35,755 nucleotides of DNA from Spongiibacteraceae bacterium (GTDB lineage: Bacteria > Pseudomonadota > Gammaproteobacteria > Pseudomonadales > Spongiibacteraceae): NCBI GenBank assembly GCA_002710725.1, contig PAKT01000114.1, positions 1-35,755 on the forward strand. Reading direction: 5' to 3'. The position numbers were made by a program, and so were the translations under genes. Below, one piece after another: positions 15,803-29,178 of the stretch (the first letter of the stretch is position 1; each line of letters starts with the position of its first letter). The notes beneath the pieces were generated by a model. That model was not told the origin of the DNA. It ran no database searches and worked only from the letters and a program-made list of their open reading frames with translations.

Positions 15803-16525
15803 TCAATCGCGAGCGTTGGGCCAAACCAGAGCTCGCAACCAGTTAAAAAAGCCATTCTGCGACAAGACCATATGGTCCACCTGATCAAAGAATTTTTCTA
15901 AGCCGGCGGGATCGCTGAAATAATCCGCCCGCCTCACCATATCCCGCTCGGTATCCAGCTCTTTCACAACGGTTGCCGGATTGCCGGCAACAATTACGTT
16001 CGGCGGCACATCGCGACTGACCACCGCGCCCGCTGCAACGACGGAGTTCTCGCCAATGGTCACGCCCTTCAAAATCGTCGCGTGATCACCCAGCCAGACA
16101 TTGTCCTTGATAATGACTGGCGCCACGCGCTCGTCGCGCTTGGTGCGGTCATACACGCCGTGCCAGTCACGGTCAGTGATATACACGCCGTTCGCCATCA
16201 TGACACTGTGGCCGATGGTGACCTGATCGCTGGCGGAAATCCGGGTGCCGGGACTGATCATGACGTAATCACCGATCTCTATGCGCCCCGACTCAGGCTC
16301 GCGCCCCCACACCCCTATTTTTACCCGGTTATCGGGCTCGCCAATGATGGTGGCGCATTTGCCGATGACGATATTCGGCCCGGAAATGGAGATGTACCAG
16401 GGCTTCATGCACGTGTGATAATCGCCCAGATAATCGCAAGCAGGTTTGAGAAAGTGGTTGGTGTACCAGCGCCGATAGCGCAAATACAGTTTTTTGACCC
16501 AGTAGGGACGTCGATCCTGGCGCAT
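15803..16525 (-). CDS. Hexapeptide-repeat (LbH) acyltransferase
   Basis: Protein of 240 residues from ATG 16525, with a left-handed beta-helix domain at about 60-190. It has repeated I-G-x-x hexads (VTIGHSVMMANGVYI, IIKDNVWLGDHATILKGVTIGENSVVAAGAVV) and ends in the VIVAGNPATVVKELD cap typical of sugar O-acetyltransferases (WbbJ/maltose-acetyltransferase group). The DRDWHGVYDR segment supplies the likely catalytic His. Basic N-terminal residues and a C-terminal helical tail (195-240) are additions. A TTG 12 codons earlier (16561) would overlap the divergent gene and is less likely. The acceptor sugar or lipid cannot be told, as no polysaccharide genes lie nearby. Confidence 0.82.
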   Translation of the reverse strand: MRQDRRPYWVKKLYLRYRRWYTNHFLKPACDYLGDYHTCMKPWYISISGPNIVIGKCATIIGEPDNRVKIGVWGREPESGRIEIGDYVMISPGTRISASDQVTIGHSVMMANGVYITDRDWHGVYDRTKRDERVAPVIIKDNVWLGDHATILKGVTIGENSVVAAGAVVSRDVPPNVIVAGNPATVVKELDTERDMVRRADYFSDPAGLEKFFDQVDHMVLSQNGFFNWLRALVWPNARD

Positions 16526-16554
16526 GTTGTGTCTCGTTTCAGGGGATCGAAAGT

Positions 16555-17244
16555 GTGACAAGCCAGACCCAAAAGGGCAACTCGGTTCGGGCTGTCACTT
16601 CCAACCAAACAGGTATGCACGAAAAGCTTGAGCAGACAGTGCGCAAACACCTGAGCCACGCCTACCGCAAACCCTACAGCGATCATACTGAGCAGGCTTT
16701 TGCATCAGCCAGCGCCTGGCTGGAACAGCAGGATAAACCACTGCTGCTCGATTCCTACTGCGGCACCGGTACCAGCTCTCGCTGGCTAGCAGACACTCAC
16801 CCCGACTGCGCGGTGATTGGCATCGATAAATCCGAGGCCCGTCTCAACAAACTTGAGAAGCAGCCTGACAACTGCCTGCTGGTGCGGGCCGATACCGACG
16901 ATTTCTGGCGATTGGCGCTGGCCGCAGGCTGGCAAGCCCGGCAGCACAGCCTGTTCTACCCCAACCCCTGGCCCAAGTCTGAGCACCTGAAACGGCGTTG
17001 CCACGGCTCCCCCCTGTTCCCCACCCTGATCGCGCTGGGTGGCCAGTTGGAGCTGCGCACCAACTGGCGCATCTACGCAGAAGAATTCTGCGCAGCGTTA
17101 AAAATTGCCGGGATTTCCAGCGAACTGAAAAAACTCGATGCGGGTCAACCAGTTACCGCCTTCGAGCGGAAGTACAGCGAGGCCGGGCAAAACCTGTGGC
17201 AGGTTTGCGCGCAATTGTCATCGCACCCGCTATCACCGCTATAA
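16555..17244 (+). CDS. TrmB-like SAM-dependent methyltransferase
   Basis: Protein of 229 residues related to tRNA (guanine-N7)-methyltransferase TrmB. The family hallmark PNPWPKSEHLKRRCHGSPLFP (about 141-161) is present, as is ELRTNWRIYAEEF, which corresponds to the substrate and cofactor region. SAM motif I reads LDSYCGTGTSSRWLA, however, not the EIGFGMG of ordinary TrmB, so it is probably a diverged paralogue rather than the main tRNA m7G46 enzyme. Start GTG 16555 has AGGGG 9 bases upstream; ATG 16615 is the alternative. The start lies only 29 bases from the divergent acyltransferase start, so promoters must sit within the facing genes. Its -10-proximal end overlaps the cysE promoter. Confidence 0.75.
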   Translation: MTSQTQKGNSVRAVTSNQTGMHEKLEQTVRKHLSHAYRKPYSDHTEQAFASASAWLEQQDKPLLLDSYCGTGTSSRWLADTHPDCAVIGIDKSEARLNKLEKQPDNCLLVRADTDDFWRLALAAGWQARQHSLFYPNPWPKSEHLKRRCHGSPLFPTLIALGGQLELRTNWRIYAEEFCAALKIAGISSELKKLDAGQPVTAFERKYSEAGQNLWQVCAQLSSHPLSPL

Positions 17245-17245
17245 T
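17215..17245 (+). promoter_or_regulatory. Candidate cysE promoter
   Basis: TTGTCA (17215-17220) and a consensus TATAAT (17240-17245) are separated by 19 bases, slightly long. The -10 overlaps the stop codon of the TrmB-like gene and lies 57 bases before the cysE ATG. Confidence 0.5.
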
Positions 17246-17302
17246 GTGAGAGAGCCTCTGCTTATTCAGAGACGCCCCAGCGCCAACCACGAGGAAGGGA
17301 TC

Positions 17303-18118
17303 ATGAGCGCCGAACCGTTCAGAACCGCGAGCACCACCGACAGCATCTGGCATACCATTCGCAGTGAAACTGCCGAAGAAGTGAAGCACGAACCGGTGCT
17401 GGCCAGCTTTCTGCACGCTACTATTCTGAATCACGATTCGCTGGAAACCGCACTGAGCTTTCACCTGGCCAATAAACTCGATTCACCCACGGCCTCTGCC
17501 CTGCTGGTGCGTGAAGTCATTGAGAACGCGATGGCGGCTGACCCGAGCATTGGCGAAGCCATGCGCGCCGATATCGCCGCCGTCAAACAGCGGGATTCCG
17601 CCTGTGAAAACCTGTCCATCCCCTTTCTCTACTTCAAAGGCTTTCACGCCCTGCAGTCTTACCGTATAGCCCACTGGCTGTGGAAGCAGGGGCGGGAGTC
17701 ACTGGCCCTGTTTTTCCAGAATCGCATTTCCTGCGAGTTTGGCGTCGATATTCACCCGGCAGCGCAAGTCGGCAGAGGCATTATGCTCGACCACGCCACC
17801 GGCGTGGTGATTGGCGAAACGGCCGTTGTCGGTAACAACGTATCTATCATGCAATCGGTGACACTGGGCGGTACCGGTAAGGAACACGGCGACCGACACC
17901 CAAAAATATCTGACGGGGTTCTGATTGGTGCGGGCGCAAAAATTCTCGGCAATATCCGGGTCGGCCAAGGCGCCCAGGTTGCGGCTGGCAGCGTGGTACT
18001 GAAAGACGTTGAGCCACATACAACTGTGGCCGGTGTGCCCGCCAAAGTGGTCGGCAAGCCGGACTGTGACCAGCCTGCCCTGGAGATGAATCACCGGGTC
18101 TGCTGCGGGGACGATTAG
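17303..18118 (+). CDS. cysE: Serine O-acetyltransferase
   Basis: Cytosolic enzyme of 271 residues (E. coli CysE has 273) that acetylates L-serine with acetyl-CoA, the first step of cysteine synthesis. An N-terminal helical domain (1-140) precedes the left-handed beta-helix. Catalytic residues equivalent to E. coli Asp143 and His158 are Asp149 (VDIHPAA) and His164 (LDHATG). The GGTGKEHGDRHPKI loop and AGVPAKVVGKP cap are intact. The C-terminus (EMNHRVCCGDD) lacks the exact DGI end of plant enzymes but resembles the long bacterial form that is inhibited by cysteine and binds CysK. Start ATG 17303 has GAGGAAGG upstream; the open frame extending to 17138 overlaps the preceding gene. Confidence 0.95.
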   Translation: MSAEPFRTASTTDSIWHTIRSETAEEVKHEPVLASFLHATILNHDSLETALSFHLANKLDSPTASALLVREVIENAMAADPSIGEAMRADIAAVKQRDSACENLSIPFLYFKGFHALQSYRIAHWLWKQGRESLALFFQNRISCEFGVDIHPAAQVGRGIMLDHATGVVIGETAVVGNNVSIMQSVTLGGTGKEHGDRHPKISDGVLIGAGAKILGNIRVGQGAQVAAGSVVLKDVEPHTTVAGVPAKVVGKPDCDQPALEMNHRVCCGDD

Positions 18119-18149
18119 CTTTCGCAGTTTAGCCCGGTCAAAGGCTGAA

Positions 18150-18938
18150 TCAGCGTTTGCAGTTCGGTCGGTAGCCCGCTGACTGCGCCTGTTTGTAGAT
18201 CTGCTGCATTTCCGGCATCAGTGCCTGCAGATCGGATATGCGGGTTTCGTGGGAGGGGTGGGTCGACAGAAATTCCGGTGGCTGACCATTCCCGGCCGCT
18301 GCCATATTGTGCCAAAGATCAATACTCGCCTGCGGCTTAAACCCGGCCTGCGCCATCAACTGAACACCGATATTATCCGACTCCGACTCCTGCAGACGGC
18401 CGTAGGGCATCAACACTCCGTATTGGGAGCCTACGCCCAGCGCCGCCATCACCGCCTGGTGGCCCGCGCCTTCACCGATAAGCGCGCCGACTATCTGCTG
18501 ACTGGACTGGGACACAAACTGCATCGACATGCGCTCCGCGCTGTGTTTTGCCAGCACGTGGCCGACCTCGTGACCGATCACCGAAGCCAGTTGATCCTGA
18601 TTCTTGGCCACGTCCAGCAAACCGGTATGAACACCGATTTTCTTGCCCGGCAGCGCAAAGGCATTGGCGCTCTTGTCATCAAACACCACCACTTCCCAGC
18701 CGGTGCGTTCACCCTCCGGCAAAGTACGGGTGATGGCGTCGGCCACGCAGCTCACATACTGATTGACCGCCCCGGCCCGCTCGACAGGCGCCTTCTGCTT
18801 CATCTCGTCAAAAGCCGTCGCGCCCATATTGGACATTTCCGCATCGGAAAAAATCACCAGCTGACGCCGCCCGGTTGGCGAGGTAGTGCAGGCGGCGACC
18901 AGCAGTGCCACAGAAAGCAGTATCAGGGTTCGCTTCAT
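18150..18938 (-). CDS. M48 family lipoprotein metalloprotease (LoiP/YggG-like)
   Basis: Predicted outer-membrane lipoprotein of 262 residues with zinc protease activity. The signal peptide ends at lipobox LVAAC (acylated Cys17). The zinc motif HEVGH spans 123-127, and the third ligand is the Glu in QESESDNIGVQLM. The ending THPSHETRISDLQALM is typical of LoiP (YggG), which in E. coli works with BepA in envelope quality control. The start is ATG 18938 with AAGGA upstream; the frame can be extended to 18983 but would then precede the signal peptide. It is convergent with cysE (31 bases apart) and divergent from tag (78 bases). Confidence 0.9.
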   Translation of the reverse strand: MKRTLILLSVALLVAACTTSPTGRRQLVIFSDAEMSNMGATAFDEMKQKAPVERAGAVNQYVSCVADAITRTLPEGERTGWEVVVFDDKSANAFALPGKKIGVHTGLLDVAKNQDQLASVIGHEVGHVLAKHSAERMSMQFVSQSSQQIVGALIGEGAGHQAVMAALGVGSQYGVLMPYGRLQESESDNIGVQLMAQAGFKPQASIDLWHNMAAAGNGQPPEFLSTHPSHETRISDLQALMPEMQQIYKQAQSAGYRPNCKR

Positions 18939-19016
18939 GGAGTTATCCTTGCGCTTATAACGGGAATGCCCGCATGGTATCACAAGCTTCTTTTATGGTT
19001 ATGTGAAAGGTTTGGT

Positions 19017-19613
19017 ATGAACACACAGCTCGAACGCTGCCCCTGGTGTGGAAACGATGAACTTTACTGCAGCTACCACGACCACGAATGGGGTGTGCCG
19101 TTAAACGACGAACGCAAACTGTTTGAATTTCTGGCACTCGAATCTGCCCAGGCCGGATTGAGCTGGATTACCATACTGCGCAAGCGGGAAAACTACCGCA
19201 AAGCCTTCAACAATTTCGAGCCGCAAAAAGTTGCCCGCTTCAGTCAGTCCCGAGTGGAAAAACTGCTGACCAATGCAGGGATTGTGCGCAATCGAGCAAA
19301 GATTGAATCTGCAATTAACAACGCTCGCTGCTTTCTCGAAGTGCAGAGCAGCCACGGCAGCTTCGGGCGCTACCTCTGGGACTTTGTCGACGGCACCCCT
19401 CTACAAAACCGGTATAAAACACTGAAATCTGTGCCCGCAACCACACCGTTATCGGATACCCTTGCCAAAGACCTGAAAAAACGTGGCTTCACCTTTGTCG
19501 GCAGCACCACCATCTACGCCTTTATGCAGGCGACCGGCATGGTGAACGACCACCTTGTGAGCTGCCCCCGCCACGCAGCCTGCGCGGAACTGGCTAAACG
19601 CTTGACAGTCTGA
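19017..19613 (+). CDS. tag: DNA-3-methyladenine glycosylase I
   Basis: Base-excision repair enzyme of 198 residues that removes 3-methyladenine from alkylated DNA. The family-specific zinc snap is intact: Cys8 and His21 at the N-terminus (as E. coli Cys4 and His17) and His179 and Cys183 at the C-terminus (NDHLVSC). Core motifs HDHEWGVPL, LESAQAGLSWITIL and KKRGFTFVGSTTIYAFMQA are present. RBS AAAGG lies about 8 bases before ATG 19017. It is followed 18 bases later by a lipoprotein gene, probably on the same transcript. Confidence 0.96.
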   Translation: MNTQLERCPWCGNDELYCSYHDHEWGVPLNDERKLFEFLALESAQAGLSWITILRKRENYRKAFNNFEPQKVARFSQSRVEKLLTNAGIVRNRAKIESAINNARCFLEVQSSHGSFGRYLWDFVDGTPLQNRYKTLKSVPATTPLSDTLAKDLKKRGFTFVGSTTIYAFMQATGMVNDHLVSCPRHAACAELAKRLTV

Positions 19614-19631
19614 GGACGAAAGGAGATTCCC

Positions 19632-20204
19632 ATGCGCACGTTTACTTCCCTTTTGGTTCCCGCTCTGCTCGGGCTCCTGCTGGCGGCCTGCTCTTCCGTT
19701 CCTGTGGAAACAGACTACAACCCGGATGCCAACTTCAACGGCTTTCAGCGCTATCAATGGCAAATGGAAACCAGCGGCAGCGACAGTTCGATCAGCCCGT
19801 TTCACGCACAGCGGGTGAAATCAACACTGCAGGGCCTGTTGGATGAGCAGCGCTTCCGGCAAGTCGGCGCCAACGAGACACCGGAGTTTATGATTCGCTA
19901 CTACCTGACCGAGCAAGTTGAAGGATTCGGCCGCAACTCCGGCAGCCGGGGCAGTATTGGCCTCGGCAGTGGTGGCGGCGGTTTTGGTCTCGGGGTGTCG
20001 GTGGGCTTTCCGCTGTCGGGCGGCAAGCCCGAGCGGCATTTCAGAGTGATTATCGATGTTATCGACGCCCGAGCTTCACAGCTGAGCTGGCGCGGCAGCG
20101 CCCTGATCAATGCCGATCAGGACAGTGAAGATCTTGCAGACGACATCGAAAAAGCGGTCAAGGCTATCTGGGCGGAATACCCGCCCAAACAGGCAGAGCG
20201 TTAG
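19632..20204 (+). CDS. DUF4136 lipoprotein
   Basis: Lipoprotein of 190 residues with a signal peptide ending in LLAAC (acylated Cys20) and a DUF4136 domain of unknown function. Family features seen include the SSVPVETDYNPDANFNGFQRYQW opening, an EFMIRYYL strand, and the closing region with IDVIDARASQLSWRGSA and a final helix. A glycine-rich stretch (about 102-126, GSRGSIGLGSGGGGFGLGV) interrupts the domain, as in other members. GGAG lies 6 bases upstream of ATG 19632. It is convergent with hemE, 18 bases apart. Confidence 0.85.
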   Translation: MRTFTSLLVPALLGLLLAACSSVPVETDYNPDANFNGFQRYQWQMETSGSDSSISPFHAQRVKSTLQGLLDEQRFRQVGANETPEFMIRYYLTEQVEGFGRNSGSRGSIGLGSGGGGFGLGVSVGFPLSGGKPERHFRVIIDVIDARASQLSWRGSALINADQDSEDLADDIEKAVKAIWAEYPPKQAER

Positions 20205-20208
20205 CGCT

Positions 20209-20227
20209 GCTAACCAACGCCGTTAGC
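20209..20227. terminator. Small hairpin between convergent genes
   Basis: GCTAAC (20209-20214) pairs with GTTAGC (20222-20227) around a 7-base loop, extendable by two pairs (one a G-T wobble). It spans the gap between the DUF4136 stop and the hemE stop. A wider arm pair CAGAGCG/CGCTCTG encloses it. No T-run follows, so termination is only inferred from the convergent setting. Confidence 0.3.
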
Positions 20228-21287
20228 GGTGATAGCGCTCTGACAATTCGCGAACACACTCAATAAAGGCGCCGGCATGGGCCGGGTCGACTTCCGGCGT
20301 AATTCCGTGCCCCAGATTAAATACGTGCCCGGAACCTTCGCCGAAGCTTTCGAGAATACTTGCCACTTCCTGGCGAATTCGCGCAGGCGAAGCGTAGAGC
20401 ATAGTGGGGTCCATATTGCCCTGCAGAGCCACCTTGTCACCAATACGGCGACGAGCCTCGCCGATATCAATGGTCCAGTCCAGACCCACCGCCTGACAGC
20501 CGCTGGCAGCAATACTTTCCAGCCACAGGCCACCATTTTTGGTGAACAGAATACAGGGCACCTTGCGACCATCCTGCTCTTTGATCAAACCATCCACAAT
20601 TTTCTGCATATAGCGCAGTGAAAATTCCTGATAACCCGCCGCACTCAGGGCACCGCCCCAGGTATCGAAAATCTGCACGGCCTGAGCTCCCGCCTTAATC
20701 TGACCGTTCAGATAGGACACCACCGATTGCGCCAGTTTATCCAGCAGGCTGTGCATCAGCTCGGGCTGGTCATAGGCCAGCGCCTTGGTGGTGCGGAAAT
20801 CCTTGGAGGAACCGCCCTCAACCATATAGGTGGCCAGCGTCCAGGGACTGCCTGAAAAGCCGATCAGCGGCACTCGCCCGTTCAGCTCGCGGCGAATGGT
20901 ACGCACCGCATTCATCACATAACCCAGATCTTTTTCCGGATCCGGTACCGGCAGCGCATCCACATCGGCCTGGCTGCGAATAACCTTTTTAAATTTTGGC
21001 CCTTCACCCGTTTCAAAATACAGGCCCTGCCCCATGGCATCGGGAATGGTCAGAATATCGGAAAACAGGATCGCCGCGTCCAGCGGGTAGCGCTCCAGCG
21101 GCTGCAGGGTAACTTCACAGGCCAGCTCCGGGTTCATGCACAGCGACATGAAATCACCGGCCTGACCACGGGTGGCGCGATACTCGGGCAAATACCGCCC
21201 GGCCTGACGCATCATCCACACCGGGGTGTAGTCGACGGGCTCACGCAGCAGAGCGCGAAGGAAAGTATCGTTTTTTAGTTCAGTCAT
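20223..21287 (-). CDS. hemE: Uroporphyrinogen decarboxylase
   Basis: Cytosolic haem-pathway enzyme of 354 residues (same length as E. coli HemE) that converts uroporphyrinogen III into coproporphyrinogen III. The N-terminal signature [16 protein letters not shown] (22-37) holds the substrate-binding Arg residues. [36 protein letters not shown] and the C-terminal [12 protein letters not shown] are all intact. A weak ribosome site precedes ATG 21287. It lies after gltD on the same strand, as in Pseudomonas, but a 162-base gap with an inverted repeat separates them, so it may have its own promoter. Confidence 0.97.
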   Translation of the reverse strand: MTELKNDTFLRALLREPVDYTPVWMMRQAGRYLPEYRATRGQAGDFMSLCMNPELACEVTLQPLERYPLDAAILFSDILTIPDAMGQGLYFETGEGPKFKKVIRSQADVDALPVPDPEKDLGYVMNAVRTIRRELNGRVPLIGFSGSPWTLATYMVEGGSSKDFRTTKALAYDQPELMHSLLDKLAQSVVSYLNGQIKAGAQAVQIFDTWGGALSAAGYQEFSLRYMQKIVDGLIKEQDGRKVPCILFTKNGGLWLESIAASGCQAVGLDWTIDIGEARRRIGDKVALQGNMDPTMLYASPARIRQEVASILESFGEGSGHVFNLGHGITPEVDPAHAGAFIECVRELSERYHR

Positions 21288-21299
21288 GTAGATGCTCTA

Positions 21300-21436
21300 C
21301 GCTTGACGGGAGACGGGAGACGCCAAGCGGAATGCGCTTCGCGAAATACATCTCGCACGTATTGTTCAGTACCGGATGCACACTAGAAAAAATGCGGTCT
21401 GCGCCTGATTTTGCGTCTCCCGTCTCCCATCAAGCG
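21300..21436. repeat. 24-bp inverted repeat with heptamer cores
   Basis: The sequence at 21300-21323 (CGCTTGACGGGAGACGGGAG then ACGC) is the reverse complement of 21413-21436 at 23 of 24 positions, with an 89-base spacer. Each arm contains tandem GACGGGA (CGTCTCC in the other strand) heptamers, related to the arrays at 12868 and 15763. The left arm can also close locally, CGCTTG (21300-21305) with CAAGCG (21324-21329). The whole lies between gltD and hemE. It may be a transcript-end structure or a small non-autonomous mobile repeat. The rest of the 162-base gap shows no gene. Confidence 0.7.
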
Positions 21437-21449
21437 TCCAGCCGCATGC

Positions 21450-22877
<1,428 letters not shown>

Positions 22878-22896
22878 TCAATCCTCTCCGCTCAAC

Positions 22897-27342
<4,446 letters not shown>

Positions 27343-27433
27343 AAATCGACTCTCGTAAAAAACTCAGAAAATCAGAAAGATAGCTAGTAATTCTGCGCCC
27401 CGGCAAACTCAGTCGCCGGAAAAAAGGAGGGAC

Positions 27434-27462
27434 ATTCTACACGGCTGGCGCAGAAGCGACAA
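27434..27462 (-). promoter_or_regulatory. gltBD promoter
   Basis: Read leftwards, TTGTCG (27462-27457), a 17-base spacer and TAGAAT (27439-27434) make a good sigma-70 promoter. The leader to the gltB ATG is about 85 bases and contains a CCGGC/GCCGG hairpin (27400-27419). The A-run next to that hairpin is on the wrong side for a leftward terminator. The rest of 27343-27535 shows no gene. Confidence 0.65.
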
Positions 27463-27535
27463 ATTAGCCGGCGGAATAGCCAGAATAAAACAGGTTTTTT
27501 GCTTTCCAAACAGCCACTTAGGAAGCAGCGATGGT

Positions 27536-28609
27536 TCAGCGCAGGGCCTCAATGGCACCGACAATCTGCGCCTGGTCGACCTCATCGGTAACGATGGCCT
27601 CGCCCAACCCACGCAGCAGCACCAGCCGCAAACGACCATCCAGCACTTTCTTGTCCCTGGCCATCAGACTCAGAAACTGTTCAGCGGTCATATCGGCCGG
27701 TGGTTTGAGCGGCAACTGAGCACATTTTAGCAGACTTGCGAGACGCTCTACTTCAACCTCGGCGATCCAGCCCAGATCCGCAGACAGGCGCGCCGCCATC
27801 AGCATGCCCGTTGCCACCGCTTCTCCGTGGAGCCAGCTGCCATAGCCGGTGGCGGTTTCGATGGCGTGGCCGAAGGTGTGGCCCAGGTTCAGAATGGCCC
27901 GGCGGCCACCTTCGCGCTCATCTTCTGCCACAACCTTGGCCTTGTTCTCGCAGGAACGCAATATGGCCTCGGCCAGAAGCTCCGGGTCGCGCGCCAGCAG
28001 GCCGTCCCAGTTTGCTTCAAGCCAGTTATAAAAAGGCAGGTCCGCAATCAGGCCGTATTTCAGCACCTCGGCCAAGCCGGCGGCAAACTCTCGCGCCGGC
28101 AGGGTGGCCAGGGTGCTGGTGTCGATTATGACGCATTCGGGCTGGTAGAACGCGCCGATCATATTCTTGCCGAGAGCATGGTTCACGCCGGTCTTGCCCC
28201 CGACCGAGGAATCCACCATCGAAAGCAGAGTTGTCGGCAATTGAATAAAGGGCACCCCGCGCTGGTAGCAGGCGGCGGCAAAGCCCGTCATATCACCGAC
28301 AACCCCGCCACCCAGGGCTATCAGCGTGGTTTTGCGAGTGTGATTGTCTTCCAGAAGCCGGTCAAAAATCTGATTCAGCGTCGACAGGGTTTTGTGCTCT
28401 TCGCCATCCGGCAGGGTAACCACACTGACCCGTTTGCCATCCAGCCGGGCCAGAACGCTCTCCAGATAGAGCGGCGCAATGGTCTCATTGGTAACGACGC
28501 AGGCCTGATTCCCGGCAATAAAGGCCGGCCAGTCGTTTTCAGCCAGCAAGGCAGGGGCGATACGGATGGGGTAGCTGCGCTCACCCAGGTCGAGAGTCAA
28601 TTCACGCAT
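27536..28609 (-). CDS. aroB: 3-dehydroquinate synthase
   Basis: NAD-dependent cyclase of 357 residues, second step of the shikimate pathway, making 3-dehydroquinate from DAHP. Motifs: LPDGEEHKT (66-74), [21 protein letters not shown] (98-118, NAD region), [12 protein letters not shown] (133-144), and the metal-binding [16 protein letters not shown] 28609 has only a weak ribosome site. It lies 50 bases after aroK, with which it is usually cotranscribed. In Pseudomonas a SPOR-domain gene follows aroB; here the next gene is gltB. Confidence 0.96.
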   Translation of the reverse strand: MRELTLDLGERSYPIRIAPALLAENDWPAFIAGNQACVVTNETIAPLYLESVLARLDGKRVSVVTLPDGEEHKTLSTLNQIFDRLLEDNHTRKTTLIALGGGVVGDMTGFAAACYQRGVPFIQLPTTLLSMVDSSVGGKTGVNHALGKNMIGAFYQPECVIIDTSTLATLPAREFAAGLAEVLKYGLIADLPFYNWLEANWDGLLARDPELLAEAILRSCENKAKVVAEDEREGGRRAILNLGHTFGHAIETATGYGSWLHGEAVATGMLMAARLSADLGWIAEVEVERLASLLKCAQLPLKPPADMTAEQFLSLMARDKKVLDGRLRLVLLRGLGEAIVTDEVDQAQIVGAIEALR

Positions 28610-28659
28610 GAAAGATTTCTGGTGTGGAAAAGGCGCTATTGTAGCGTTTTCGGGATAGC

Positions 28660-29166
28660 TCAGGCCAGTTGCCGGCGGATTTCATTTGCCACAGCGCGCG
28701 GACTGCGGCCGTCGGTATTGACGGTTATATCTGCCACTTCCCGGTAAAGGGGGTCGCGAATCGCCATCAACTCTTCCAGCACTTTGCGCGGATTGGCATT
28801 CTGCAGCAGGGGCCGCTTCTTGTCCTTGGCAGTGCGCCGCACCTGCTCATCGACCGAGGCATAGAGGTAAACCACCGTGCCGCGCGCCATCAGCTCGCGA
28901 TTTTCTGGGCGGCCAACCACCCCGCCGCCAGTGGAGACCAGCACGCCGTCGCGCTGCGACAGGGCTTCGATCATGGCCGTTTCCCGATCGCGAAAACCGG
29001 CCTCGCCTTCCTTGTCGAAAATCCAGGGAATATCGACGCCGCTGCGCTCTTCTATCTCACGGTCGGCGTCACGAAAGTCCAGCTGCAGGTCGTCGGCCAG
29101 CAGCCGACCAATGGTGCTCTTGCCGGCTCCCATCGGGCCGACAAGGAACACGCGAGGATGCTTCAT
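28660..29166 (-). CDS. aroK: Shikimate kinase
   Basis: ATP-dependent kinase of 168 residues that phosphorylates shikimate. The P-loop GPMGAGKST (10-18), the shikimate-binding DADREIE (35-41 region) with the conserved Asp, the FRDRE arginine and the [13 protein letters not shown] motif are present. The lid arginines in [12 protein letters not shown] are also seen. It starts 12 bases after pilQ, whose 3' end supplies part of its weak ribosome site, suggesting translation coupled to pilQ. Confidence 0.96.
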   Translation of the reverse strand: MKHPRVFLVGPMGAGKSTIGRLLADDLQLDFRDADREIEERSGVDIPWIFDKEGEAGFRDRETAMIEALSQRDGVLVSTGGGVVGRPENRELMARGTVVYLYASVDEQVRRTAKDKKRPLLQNANPRKVLEELMAIRDPLYREVADITVNTDGRSPRAVANEIRRQLA

Positions 29167-29178
29167 AAGCTATAACGT

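Noticed and set aside
27400-27425. CCGGC-N10-GCCGG hairpin with an A-run as aroB terminator
   Set aside because: Read in the aroB direction the T-run comes before the stem, not after it, so it cannot be an intrinsic terminator for aroB. It lies in the gltB leader.
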